A stretch of 64,000 bases of DNA, from NCBI RefSeq assembly GCF_003945595.2, contig NW_024104504.1, positions 620,001 through 684,000 of the forward strand, read 5' to 3'. This stretch comes from Pipra filicauda. Taxonomy: Eukaryota; Chordata; Aves; Passeriformes; Pipridae. Position 1 is the stretch's first letter. The number at the start of each line of letters is the position of its first letter. Below are positions 12,130-24,129 of the stretch, piece by piece. The translations under genes were made by a program, and so were the position numbers. Below the pieces are notes generated by a model, which was given only the letters and a program-made list of their open reading frames with translations, did no database searches and was not told the origin of the DNA.

Positions 12130-15100
12130 TTAAGAGGGACAGCCCTATGAGAACATCATTAATAATACACATTACATACTGTGCTTTATAATAGATAGTT
12201 GTTTATCCAAAGCTTGGGGAATGTCTCTTGAAACTAACTTAGTCTCTGAAAGAAATTAGAAATTGCTATGAAATACAGAGCCTTTTCTGATATTCAAGAA
12301 TGTATGATACAAGCATACTTTATTAACATTATTTGCCTTAAAAACAGAAAAACAGAAAGAAAGGAAATATCTTTTCTTCTTGATAAAAAATATTCCCAAC
12401 TGCTCAGTGAACATTCTTCCAATGAGAAATTATTATAAGAGGGGAAGAAAATCATTAAAATCTTGTATGTAAGCCCACATTGAGGACTGTCCTACTTAGA
12501 AAAGTGTTTAAGCATGCAAAAATCAAGCGCACAGAGAGACACTGAATGTAACTTGGGAACAAGAATGTGGTAAGAATCTGTGGCTCTTTCAATGCAATGC
12601 TCATGATATCTGTGCCTCTCATCTTTAACCTGACACTGTTAGATTTAAATAAAAGCTTCTATGACAACATGGAATTTTCTTCTAAAAAAATCAATACAGA
12701 AATGAAATGCCGAAGACATTTCAGCATTTTCTTTTATTCTGTAAAGAACAATTTAAGACAAAAAATAAAAGGAATTTCAAGATAAAAACATTTTGGTTTT
12801 GAATATTTACATCTGTAAATGATGTGGTTTCTTCTTCTAAAATAATTTTGTAGTAAATTCTTACCAGTATTTTATTATTTGCCTTCTTAATTATTCATGC
12901 TTTCAGTATAGTACATGGACATGAGGATTTGGGGGAAGGAGGATTGGGGGAAAGGGAATTTATTATCCATAACAGAACTGCTTTAAATACTTCTCTCAGC
13001 ATGTCCATCTTCATAGAAGAACAGAGAGTGAAAGGAAAATAGACAAAAAAAATTAAAAAAAAGAAAATTCAAAAGCTACTTTCCTTGCACTGAGTGAAGG
13101 AACCAGAAAATTGATTAGTCAGATAAATGAACCAAATTAGTCTAAAGGTTATTTAGTTTTTCAGATGCAGACAACTGACTAGAAAGTCAGTTCAGCACTA
13201 GCATCATCATCCACAATGTCAATAAGAGTGAAACAGTTTTAACGGGCTTCTGTGTTGATTTCTTCACTCCAGCTCGTTCCTACATCTTTTGGCTCATTTT
13301 CTGATACTTGTCTCATACTGATGTGAAAAGAGACCAAGAATTATTTCTGTCTTTCTTTTCTAACTCCTGAAGTACTAACTTACATCTTGCTTAAAGTATT
13401 TTTTCCTGTTTCAATCTCTGACTTAAATCCTGCTTAATATGATTAAAATCATCAATGTTTTTAATAGTAACAAAAGCATTCCCTTTGCAGATAAACAATT
13501 CTGACTCAATTACAACAGTTGTTCTGGAAGCTTTGTTTATCCCTATAGATTTCAGCTTTAAAATTACTTCTCTCAGTTCCCCAACACTTGTAAAACATTA
13601 GGAAATCATTACTACTATACTGTTTCCCCACCAAAAAAAAAAAAAAAATTCTGCCAGTCACAAATAAAAGCATTCAGAATATCTACATTTGGACTTAGAC
13701 ATTCAAGAAATATAAAGATTTATTGTACTTCTGTTGACCTTAATTTCACCTCAGTCAGTATAACCTTTTGGGTTAATCATTCTTTATGCTCACCTCCTCA
13801 GAAGTCAGTATCACAAAACATGTGATAGCATCTGCTTCAGTTAAAGCTGAAAAATACTTTCCATTATAGCTACCTGTTTTCACACTCCTTGCTTATTGTT
13901 GCCTCAATAGAATTCTGTATAAATAGAAGCACTCAAAAAACCTCTGTGCTATCCCAGTTTTTACTCCATAACACAATTTTGTTACCTTGACCAAAGATGG
14001 GGAGATCACGGATAAAGTAGCCACAATGCAGGTGGTGTCTAAAAGGTCTACATTTAGTTCATCAGTGAACAGCTTCACCTTTTCAGCTGTCAGCTTTAGC
14101 AGGAATCACATGAAGTGAATATCCCTTTTGCTGATGGCATACCGACAGAATTTCTGTTCTTGAGTTTTTCTCATTTTTTAAGCATGCCTTTGCTTGATAA
14201 CGATGACACATAACTGCTGTGTCATAGAGGGTTCTTTACCCTTATATCAGAAAATCACAGTTCATTAACTCATTGAAAGGTTTTTCTGGATTCTAAGTCT
14301 TAAGAACAATTATGTGGTTTCTGCTCACTTTCAGATTTTTAGTTATGGTAATATTTAATAATTCAAGGAATGACAACATGGTATCATTTTCTCCATTTTC
14401 TCACCTATCAAAAGGCTGTACTAAAACCAAAGCATGGTTCAATGTATCAAACTCGTGCTCACAGAGACTCATCTCTTTTTCACTGTGATATCATCCTCTT
14501 TCAGAGAGAAACTCCTTAAAATTTAGTTAGGTTTCACCAATTACTCATACAGGAAGATGGGATTCTTCCTTTTACCTTCCTTTTAGGCGTCAGATGTGTT
14601 GGTTCTTCAAAACTATAAAGTTCTTCAAAAGTAGAGGAGAACATAAACAGAGATTCAAAGACATCTCCAATGGAACTCAAAATTTCTAAATAATAATTTA
14701 CTCTCTCTTTTGCTCTCTAACACATTTCTACTTTCCAAGAGAAAAAGGCATAAGATATTTTTAATACCTGCTACAGAAAGTGATTATTACTCTATCACTA
14801 CCACAAAATCTCAATGGTGGAAGGAATGAAATTAATTTCAGGACTCTCTTTGTTGGTTTTTTTTTCCCTGGTTTCTGTACAATGAACCAATACAAGAGGA
14901 TACTTCGAAGCTGAATAAAATTGAGATTTTCGCCTACTTTAAAATGCTAGTATAAAACTTTGCTTGGTTCTTAAACAATTTTTTTGAGCAATGATCTTGT
15001 TCTGTCTCTCAAGGTGGCAATAAACTGCAAGTAGAAAATGGTACTTATAGTTATTTTCGTAAGAGAAATAGAGGAATATTGAAGGAAAAGGATTTACATG

Positions 15101-17937
15101 CAAAAGAGAGCCCATTGAAACTTTAAACTGATACGTAAACTGGCATATCTTGAAGTCTGTCCCTCCCCCTATCAACAACAGCTAGCAATATTAAACGTAA
15201 ATTAACAACTGTACTTCTGTTCAGCAAGATGGAAATGGTATTGAAAATAGAAGACTAAAATATGTGGTGATACTGACTTCAGCACAACTTTACATTTCAG
15301 TCTAAAGTTTCCAAACTTATTGTGGGGAAAAAGGAAATTTTCCACTGGCACAAACATACCCTACAGACACAGCATGCTATCCATGGCAATGATAATTCTG
15401 ATTTCAATTAGAACTTACTAACTCTCCTGTGCCTCATTTTTACAAGGAAAATACAATTGAGAAAGGCATCACTGTGATTAGCTCCTACAGCCACCTTTTC
15501 TGAGTAGTCTGAAGTGACAGCCACAGGGGTAAAAATGATTGTACTAAAATGTCTACTAATGAGGCCCCCGTAGTACTGCTCCAAGAAGGACCATTATATG
15601 CTACATTTGTCAATTTCATCTCTTGGCTTTCTTTTCATCATCTGGAAAAATACTGATTAAGTGAGGGTTTCTTTTTAAGGCTTTATTCTTGTTTAACCTT
15701 CATAATAATGCTCATTGCCTTCCTGTACAACTAAAATGTTCCAAACTAAAACATTAAATGTTCCTTACTTCCTACTGGCTTTCCTGTTCTTCAGACTAAT
15801 ACGTACTTTTTGATAACAAGCCACAAACTTTCTTCTGCATTATAGAATGGGAGGTATGAAAGAATACCTGCAAATAACCTTATAAATGCAAAGCAATAAG
15901 TCAAATGGAAAACAGTAAAACTTTTTCTGTTCTTGTGGAAGACACATTAATGACAGAAGTTCTAATATCTCTGAGATGAACAAACAAAAAAGAAAAATCA
16001 AATGTGAATTAAAAATAATAATAAAGTAAAATAGAATAAAAATGTAAATAAGAAAGAAAAATGATAAGTTAAAAAGGAGTCACAGGCATAATCAGTAGTT
16101 ATTTGTGTGACTACAGAGGAGGATGAAGAAATAAAACCTCATTTGCAAACATGAATGATGATAAAAACTGATAGTGCAATCTCCTACTACATTCATTCTG
16201 TACTGTATACTTGAAAAGTAGATATAAACAAAATAAAATTACTACATATATATATATGGTTCTTAGGAAGAAACATGATTGGTAGTTATGTCCCAAGTAT
16301 GCATACATATGCACAATTTTTTTAAACTTCGGGAGTTCAAGCACATGGCCATTATCAATTGTAACTTTTTTGAATACTCCCTAGGCTAAATCAATCTTTA
16401 TAGAAATATTTTTGATGGATTACAAGGAACTAGCAGAAATGAGGGCACATCAGCCTTGATTAATTCTGTTGATCTTTCAACTTTTGAAAGATGCATGCAT
16501 TTTAGAAACATTCACCTTTGAATGGGAAGCCTGGAGTCTTGATAAAAGTGAGAGAGAATGAACACTTAGTTTCATCTTCGAGTAGATAATGAATTGAAAT
16601 TATAGTTTGTGGGCTTATATTTCTACTTTGAATACCTTAAAAATGTCTTAGGATCTGACATCAGTAATGCCAATTAAAGATTAAATGTCTTGGTTTTGTT
16701 TTTCTTTGGTTCTTTCACCCATGTAGGCAATAGCTTATTTCTTTCCCTAACAAAAAAACTTTGCATACCTGATTAGTCACTGTGTTTTGCAGATACATCA
16801 TGTGATGATTAGTTAGTCCTTACATTTTAGATAAGTCAGTTTTCAGATTTTTTTTTTTTGTTCTGCTTGCAGAAATGCAGCCAGTATGCATGCCAAAGGT
16901 AATCTTCCATGGTAAGAAAGATTAATCTGCCAGTAAGACCACTTGGTTTTGTCTCACAATACAAACATCTTCAGGTTCCTGTATACCATTTGTATTTGAG
17001 AGATCTTCGAACAGTGTGCCCAACTTATCAAAGGTTACTTTATAATTTAAACATATATATTTGTAGACTATATTGATGACTACTGCCCTGAAAATTAAAA
17101 TTAACTTTCATTATCAAACCATTAAGCAGATTTATCAAATAAGCTAATGCTGAATTATTCCTTTTTCTAAGATTTTAACAGCACATTTATTCCAGGGTAC
17201 CTGTTATGTTTTCCTGAATGTGAGAATGAGCATGAAATATATTCTCCATAAACCCAATTTAAAAGAATATAATGACTTGAGACTTTTAGTGTTTGTTAAA
17301 TATTTTGGACTCTACAGGCATATGATTAGAGTATTCTTCTTTATTAGGTGAAGCCTGCAAGAGTTCTGTTCACCTGTCAGTTTCAAATTATTAAAATTGC
17401 CATGACTTATTTCACTCCTAATATTAAGCTCTTGCTTCTGAAAGTTTAGCCCTTTCACTAAAGTCAAAGTTGCATTCATTATGGCTGAAATAAAGATCTA
17501 AACCCTTAAGTCAGGCTCTGGCTCTGTCTGTTTTCTCTGGCTGTGAAAATGTAAAGCAGTCGCTGGAGATACAGGGTAATCCTTTTCACATATTACATCT
17601 TTAGCTAAAACATTACTTCTTTTTACCGTGTGTCATCTAAATACTTTCTGAGTCCTGTTTGGCTCTTTGACAAGGTAAGGTTGTACATTTTTTCCTTTTG
17701 GTCTTAACAAGAAAAAGTAGTCCTTCCATTCACTCTCCATTTTCAGAATAGTTTGCTAAGAGTCCAACAGTTCCCATGTTGGCAACTGTAAATCCCACAA
17801 CTATGTGGTTCTAAAATAAATCAGAAACAAAGCCAGGTCAGGCTATAATCTTTTTTTTAAACAATCCAGCATGTCCTGTAATGAATGTGTCCTACAGAAA
17901 ACTCTAATGTTTCTGTTCTGTCATTAAACAAGATTTT
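12130..17937. other. Gene-free AT-rich unique sequence
   Basis: No gene or classified transposon is seen. It contains an A15-16 run near 13634-13649, a G-rich stretch at 12928-12957 (three G-tracts), AT-only runs around 16010-16060, and a short TA repeat at 16246-16257. Confidence 0.6.
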
Positions 17938-17948
17938 AATAGCTTTGG
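17938..17948. repeat. Target-site duplication, left copy (RTE insertion)
   Basis: aatagctttgg is repeated exactly at 18435-18445, on either side of the RTE insertion. Neither flank allows the match to be extended, so the duplication is 11 bp. Confidence 0.93.
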
Positions 17949-17950
17949 AG

Positions 17951-18394
17951 CAGGCAGCTGTCACAAGTATTGAGGCCATGTTGATGAGAACGCAGCTGCG
18001 TTGGGCAGGGCACGTCTCCAGGATGAAGGACCACCGCCTCCCTAAGATCCTGCTCTATGGTGAACTTGCCACTGGCTGCCGCATGAGAGGAGCCCCGAAG
18101 AAAAGATACAAGGACTCCCTGAAACAACATCTCAGCCTTGGCCATATCGATCAACATAACTGGTCTACTCTGGCCTCCAATCGGGAGGCCTGGAGACACA
18201 CCATCTATAACGCTGCTGTCTCCTTTGAGAACACACGCAGGATCACTCTCGAGGAAAAAAGGCAATGCAGAAAGAACCGTGTATTGCAGAATACACCATC
18301 TAAGGAGTCTTTCTGCTGTGCCTTTTGCAATCGGATTTGTCCGTCACGTATTGGCCTCATAAGCCACCAGCGTGCCTGTAGCAAATGTGGATAG
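17951..18394 (+). pseudogene. RTE ORF, C-terminal fragment with C2HC zinc finger
   Basis: About 147 codons are open to the TAG at 18392-18394. An ATG-initiated frame begins upstream at 17885, but its first 22 codons are host flank, so that start is accidental. The fragment starts downstream of the reverse transcriptase catalytic motifs. It has the conserved RTE tail motif RWAGHVSRMKDHRLPK, then a LYGEL...G.PKKRYKD block, then a Trp-rich segment. It ends in a finger with spacing C-x2-C-x12-H-x3-C (residues 145, 148, 161 and 165 of the frame from 17885). In RTE proteins this end probably binds nucleic acid. The endonuclease and RT domains are missing, so the copy cannot move by itself. No promoter of its own is seen. 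Confidence 0.9.
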
Positions 18395-18434
18395 AGCCTT
18401 CCCAAATCTTCGTTCGCGAAGTCTAGCCATGATG
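18391..18434 (+). other. RTE 3' UTR: hairpin plus ATG tail
   Basis: Immediately after the stop codon lies a short leader. It is followed by cttcgttcgcgaag (18408-18421), a 5-bp stem (cttcg/cgaag) with a ttcg loop, and then ctagcc-type sequence and an atgatg tail. The same arrangement recurs at 19199-19238 and 39950-39996. It may be the RNA site recognised by the element's reverse transcriptase; that role is inferred. Confidence 0.8.
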
Positions 18435-18445
18435 AATAGCTTTGG
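18435..18445. repeat. Target-site duplication, right copy (RTE insertion)
   Basis: Exact copy of the 11 bases at 17938-17948, directly after the atgatg tail. Confidence 0.93.
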
Positions 18446-19198
18446 TTGATTCTAATCTTATACTAATATTTTGACTTCTCTGTATAAATTGCAGGAGTGT
18501 ATACCAGACAATACCAGTGTTACCTATAATTATTAGGGTTACTTTGTATTTTATCATAGCATATAATCCCTGGACTGAGGACTAATCTCCTTTACATCTG
18601 CAGTACTGTACCCCTACACGCATAGATTAAGAAGCATTAAGAACTTCCCCCTAGATCTTTTTCGTCTCTTTATAAAATAGGGACCTTCCAGCCAATAATT
18701 ATTTCTCTGTCCCTACTTATGCTGAACACAATCTCATTTCTTCAAGACTTACTAGATATTATATAACTAGTATAACTTTTCACATTGGTGTCACAGTGTG
18801 ACTTGAGGAATTTTTCAATGATTTTTTTTTTAATATTGAACTGCTTGTAAGATGCTATTAAGCCAATTCCATCAGCTGGATTAAAAACAACAACAAAAAA
18901 GGGTTTGCTAACAAAGATACTAATTGTTTAAAGGGAAAGTAATTCAATACACTGCTTTTTACTCCCTTCCATATAGCATGCTGAATACCTCAGTGCCCAC
19001 ACCATTAGCCAAACACCGTTTCTTTTTACTGAATGTTTCCCCCTTTTTCTTCATTTAGTTCACAATGTAACTGCACAATTTCTTTCATTTTATGTAAATC
19101 ATATTCAAATACATATGCGCTAGAATACTTATACTGGTAAGCTGTTGTAAAAATGTTTAGGACACTATTTGAGTCATTTTGTTACAAGGTATGACTCC
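18446..19198. other. Gene-free AT-rich unique sequence
   Basis: I see no gene or known repeat. It separates two RTE 3' ends. Confidence 0.6.
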
Positions 19199-19238
19199 TA
19201 AATCTTCGTTGGCGAAGCCTAGCCATGATGATGATGAT
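19199..19238 (+). mobile_element. RTE 3'-end fragment (about 40 bp)
   Basis: The segment aaatcttcgttggcgaag followed by cctagcc and four ATG units matches the 3' end of the 17.9-kb RTE. The hairpin stem (19204-19217) is intact, but the loop reads ttgg instead of ttcg. Some similarity may extend a few bases left (ctcct against ttccc). No clean target-site duplication is visible, so this is either an older extreme truncation or a fragment moved by other means. Confidence 0.75.
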
Positions 19239-19825
19239 TGCAAAACATCAAGGTCAGTACTGAACAGTTAAGTCCTGATAAAGTACTGATCAATGAGTAA
19301 GAAAGGGAGGACAATGCCAACACAGAAAGCCAGATTATGATTCTATTTGTGTCCTTTTAGAATCTCCCGATAATTTTTCTCTACCCAAGTTTGAAATTTT
19401 TACTGTTTTTAGGAAATTGCCTTGGCAATATTACTTTCACTCTGAATACAGTTGTGTGGGTTCTATTGCTTCACACTGTTGAGTGTAAAGGATATAGCTT
19501 GGGAAAATGCCAGAATTTGCATTTTAATAAAGATATGTCAAACAATAAACTTGCTTAACGTCCTGTGACGGATCTAGTGAAACTGTGTCTTGTAAGTGTG
19601 TATTACTGCATTCACTATGCTTTTCTGCAGTTGTTAAGAGAGACAGATCTAAAAACAAATACATGCATTTTCTTTTTCAGCAGTATTTGAAAATCTATTA
19701 CTAGGGTACCATAACTGTTAGTGCTGCAGTGATATGCAGGAAATCTCTCCCAGACTCAACATGTAGCTTAAAAAAAGACACGATTTGGAGTCAAGATGAA
19801 GACATGAGTTTCCCCAGCATCATGC

Positions 19826-20153
19826 CAGGGAGACCTTATCACTCTCTACAACTGCCCGAAAGGAGGTTTCCCAGTCACTTTTCCCAGTGATAGGACAAGA
19901 GGAAATGACCTCAAATTGCACCAGGGGAGGTTTAGATTGTGTATTAAGAAACATATCTTCACAAGAAGGTTTGCAAACATTAGAACAGTCTGCCCAGATA
20001 ACTGGTCAAATCACAATCCCTGGAAGTATTTAAAAGACATGCATGTGGCACTTAGGGACATGATTTAGTGATGAACTTGCAGCGTTAGGTTAACAGTTGG
20101 ATTTGATGATCTTAAAGGTCTTTTCCAACCTAAACAATATAATGATTCTATGA
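19826..20153 (+). mobile_element. CR1 LINE, 3' end, 5'-truncated
   Basis: A longer CR1 3' end. It contains the gggagaccttatcactctct block, the GATAGGACAAGAGGAAATG block, CACCAGGGGAGGTTTAGATTG, a degraded GGAACAGGCTGCCCAGG segment, and GATTTGATGATCTTAAAGG. It ends at tgattctatga near 20153. Divergence from the usual sequence is moderate. Confidence 0.94.
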
Positions 20154-22927
20154 AAAGACAAAGTTGTTCAGGAAGGCAGCTACAATTAGAAGGTGGTTAG
20201 AAACCAAAAATCTTGCAGGGACCACAATATGAGAGGGCACAGTGTGCAGGCAACTGGTTATAGTTTATAGGACTTTTCCCTTTAGGTATTACCTTTGCCA
20301 CCTATGCACTTGTGAAAATATAATACTACACCACAGACACTTAAAAAACAAACAGGCTTAAAAAAAATAAACAACTAAAATCAAACTCACTAATTATTCT
20401 TGAAAGTATTACTCTATCAACCCTCCACGTTGCTAATAATTGTATGGCAACAGTGGAAATTGTCATAAAATGACTGAGAGACATATCATAATAATTTGAC
20501 ATAGTATAAGCAGAGCCAAGCATCTTTTGGATTCAGTATATGAAAACAGAAAATACTAAGTCAGTAGATGTCTTATTGACTTATCATAGTCTTCTGTCTG
20601 TAATTTTATTCAGTTACATGTGGTAAAACAAATCAAAAACACCTCCTGCAAACACAGAAAAATCCAACAAACCAAAACAAAAAAGAAATCCATAGGATGC
20701 CTGCATTTTGGGTATCTTCTTTCAAAGACTGTCTCTGGGATTTAAAACATTGCCTATAGGAATTCTTATGTCACATGAAGCAAATACCCTTCTAGAGAAC
20801 TGCTGTGGAGACCAACCAAAGCAAAAAGATATTCTACAGCTCATCAACTTTTCAAATGGAGCATAGAGGTGATGAAGAATATTTCTTTGATCTCTGCTTC
20901 CATAGGCCTAGGAAATAAAAGAACCTTAGAAGATCCTGGTTTTCACTGAAGTACAAAAGAGTAAGTCAGAAAGTTTCCCCTATGAAAAACCTCACCTGGT
21001 CAGACAACCTGGATTTGAGTACAGGAATTCACCAAAGAAGTGATCATCACATTTTTCATACTATTTCTTGCTTTCATTCACTGAAAACTTACAAATAAAG
21101 CAAGACTTGCTCTAATTACTCTTTTGCTTTTATTCCTCTGCTTCCTGGCCAATAATGGAGCCAGTCGCTCAGGGACAGACATGCTGGAGCAAACTACTCC
21201 AAAGTCTGTCTCTGCCAACTTTCACTCATAACTGCAGCTTTAATTTCTGCCAGTTTTAAAGTACCAGCTTTCCTCACAAATTTTGAGTCCTATTCTCTAC
21301 TCTAAACAGCACTCCTTGCAAATGGCATGAAGAAAACTGCAATTACTTAGGTCCAGTGTGCTTTATGATAAGGCAGTAGTGTATAGAAGGTCTGTTGTAG
21401 CTCCTTATTCAAATCCAGTTATAATTCAGTGCTGAAATGTCACCATCTTTAAAAGAGAGCAGTATCTGGCAATGACAGATACCTAATTACCTTCATGTAA
21501 TGATACATTTTTCATGCAAATAGTGAATGAAATTTAGGTGCACCATAAGTTAAAATGTAAAAGCACTGAACCTATTCTGCCCATAAAAACTGTGTCATTA
21601 CATTTGATAGAGATGCCCCAAAAGTTTTTTAATAGCTGTTAAATATGCTTAAAAATAAAGACTACATATAAATTTATTTTATGGTTTTAAACTGACAAAA
21701 TTTCTTGACACCCATTATTTGCCCATGTTTTCTTTGTAATTGGCATAGCCGTTGAAGCACAGTCAACCATTTTCTAAGGGGAATCTGATATTGCCTAGAA
21801 TTATAGACTTTTCTCTAATGTTATATGAGTACTAATTAATAGGAAAATTTCTCATGAATGCACCAAGCTAATTTTGTTTTGGGGGGGTCATGTTCATTAC
21901 TTTAACTTTCAGATTTAATTCACTTTTGGACATTAAAAGTGTTTTTCTTACTTCAGATATAAAACACTCTTTATTTCCAGAGTCTTCATCCTAAAAACAA
22001 ACTCTATTCCAAATTTTCTGCTGAGGGCATAAGTTCTTTGAATAAATCATGGTGGGTGAGTAGGAGAGAGAAGATAGAGTAGTAGCCTTGCAGTTGTCTT
22101 TTTTGGTACCAGCAAAATACATTTTCTATTACGTTTCAACTACTTTACAGATTTTTTTAAGGGATTTTTTTTTTTATTTCAGTTTGTAGAACAAGAACTG
22201 CAAGCTTCCCCTCAAAGCCTCCAACAGAGATCAGTAAGAAAGTAGAGTCAGAATATTTTACAGACAGATGCTCGTGCAAACTTCAGCATGCCAGCTAAGC
22301 CTTAGTTGGCTACAGTTTTAAAATCTCCTGGAACACGAAACTGTCCTTTCTCTAAATATACCACCTTCCAAGAGCTCTGGGGTGATGCAAGGGTATTAAA
22401 AAGATACAGGAGGTGCAAGGTGGGGGAAAGAGGAAGGGAGTGGGTGGTAGACCTGTGAGCTGGCAGACTCTGCTGGAAAAGGACCAGCATGCCATCTGTC
22501 AACATATTAGGCCAGGACTAACCGCTTAGATAGGGAACTACAGATTGCAGCTATAGTGAGGAAACTAGACAAATATATTTACATGATCTGATTGGTAATT
22601 AGTGTGCCTGCACAAGGTTTTCTTACAGGGTGAATGGGAGTCATCCCACTTCTAGCTTCTGCAAAAGCTTCTGTATTGTCAGGGAAGTAAGTTACAGTTT
22701 CCTGTACTACCAAATGATCTGGATTACAAAAGAACTCTACAAAAGGTAATAAAACAAAATTCTAGTTTCTGCATTCATCCCTTCTTAAAGTAGAAGACTA
22801 GTTGCCTAAACCTCCTGTTCATTTAATGGCCAGGCCTAAGTACCTTTGGAAGGCTAACCATGAAAATAAAAATATGTAAGCGAGCTGAGAACTAAATTCT
22901 TACTTGAGACAATAAGGTATTAAAAGT

Positions 22928-22955
22928 AAAAACAAACAAACAAACAAAAAAACCC
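22928..22955. repeat. (AAAC)n microsatellite
   Basis: Short AAAC-unit run grading into A-rich sequence. Confidence 0.85.
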
Positions 22956-23298
22956 AACAAATTGCCAAATGCAAATTATCAAACACTTAAACTATGTTTA
23001 ATTTTGCAATTATTTATTAATATTAAACCGTAGCTCAAGTATTGTATTCATGAATTTATAACCATTTATCATGTTGTATAACAATGTACATCACTAAGTA
23101 AGCTACTTTGCTAACTAAAAGCAGCCTCTGATATTAGATCCCTGATCATTCACCTTGCTATTTTACCTCGTGGGTCCATTCTAGACAGTTTCAACAATCT
23201 CTGTACAAGCAAATCTTCCACAGAAGGCTGTAGGTATAACTGTCGTTGATTTGAACCATGCTGTGTCAGAGCTGGAGAGCTGGCCATGGCAAACAGTC

Positions 23299-23342
23299 TT
23301 TCAAATAACACATTCTCATTATTTCAAATAACACATTCTCAT
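23299..23342. repeat. Tandem duplication, period 23
   Basis: The 21-base core from 23299 to 23319 (beginning tttcaaataacac) is repeated exactly at 23322-23342, with two bases between. Confidence 0.9.
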
Positions 23343-23947
23343 ACTTCTTAAAATAGAAGTATTTTAAAAAAATACTTCTAAACTGAAAGAATAGAAAACC
23401 AAATAAGCCATTTTTATTAAACAAAACTCTTTTTTCACCCTGAAATCATGCAAAAAAAATTGGTCATATTGTTGTCCCTCTAGACTAGATTTATATGATG
23501 GCTTCGATCTCAGGCTGCACTTAGGAATACTCACATCTTTCATGTGATACAAAATCTGTGACTCACTTATTAAGTAGAGGTGGTTACAAGTATTAAACTA
23601 CACTTAAATCTGGATCAGCAGAAGAGTAATTGAAGTTGTTGATTTTAATATTTGAGGACCTTTATAGCTTAGAACTTATCTTTTTTAGAAGGTACTTCTT
23701 TATTTTTGCCAATAGAGATCAGAGGAAATCTTGTTAATGGGGTCTTGATTCACAGCTAGAAAAACCAGGATTATTAGAGACTCTACAGAGCTAACTATTT
23801 GGAACTTCAAAAAGTTTGTTCTATCATATAAGAAGTGACACCATTGTTACAAGTCACCCCTCAAGGTGAGGGTAACTCAGGTTCTTGTTAATAGTTCTTT
23901 TGGGGCGGATTACACTGAAACAACACCGAATGACCAGTGTTTGCAAA

Positions 23948-23978
23948 TATACACACACACACACACACTATATATATC
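23948..23978. repeat. (AC)n-(TA)n compound microsatellite
   Basis: Nine uninterrupted AC units at 23951-23968 lead into a short TA run. Confidence 0.9.
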
Positions 23979-24096
23979 TGTAGAATTTGTTTCAGAACAA
24001 TTTGGTTGCAATGGAAAGCAAGTATGTAGCCATTTCCCTTATTATCTGTAGAAATAGAGCAATATAAAGCAAAAAATAATACATGAAAATGTATAA

Positions 24097-24129
24097 GGAA
24101 AAGAAAGAAAGAAAGAAAGAAAAAGAAAG
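24097..24129. repeat. (GAAA)n microsatellite
   Basis: Purine-only GAAA repeat. It directly abuts the TGTAAGAG that starts the unclassified segment at 24130. Confidence 0.88.

Larger units (their letters stand above)
17949..18434 (+). mobile_element. RTE-clade LINE insertion (AviRTE-like), 5'-truncated, with target-site duplication
   Basis: This is a 486-bp insertion bounded by an exact 11-bp direct repeat, the hallmark of target-primed reverse transcription. It encodes an uninterrupted C-terminal part of an RTE-type ORF, then a roughly 30-base 3' UTR with a hairpin, then a short atgatg tail. The intact frame and perfect duplication indicate a fairly recent event. RTE elements are rare and patchily distributed in birds. 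AviRTE, described as horizontally transferred between tropical birds and filarial nematodes, is the obvious candidate, but I assign it from protein features and tail type only. Confidence 0.92.
20154..23946. other. Gene-free AT-rich unique sequence
   Basis: No gene is recognised. It contains an AAAC microsatellite at 22928-22955 and a 23-base tandem duplication with neighbouring inverted repeats at 23299-23380. Confidence 0.6.
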
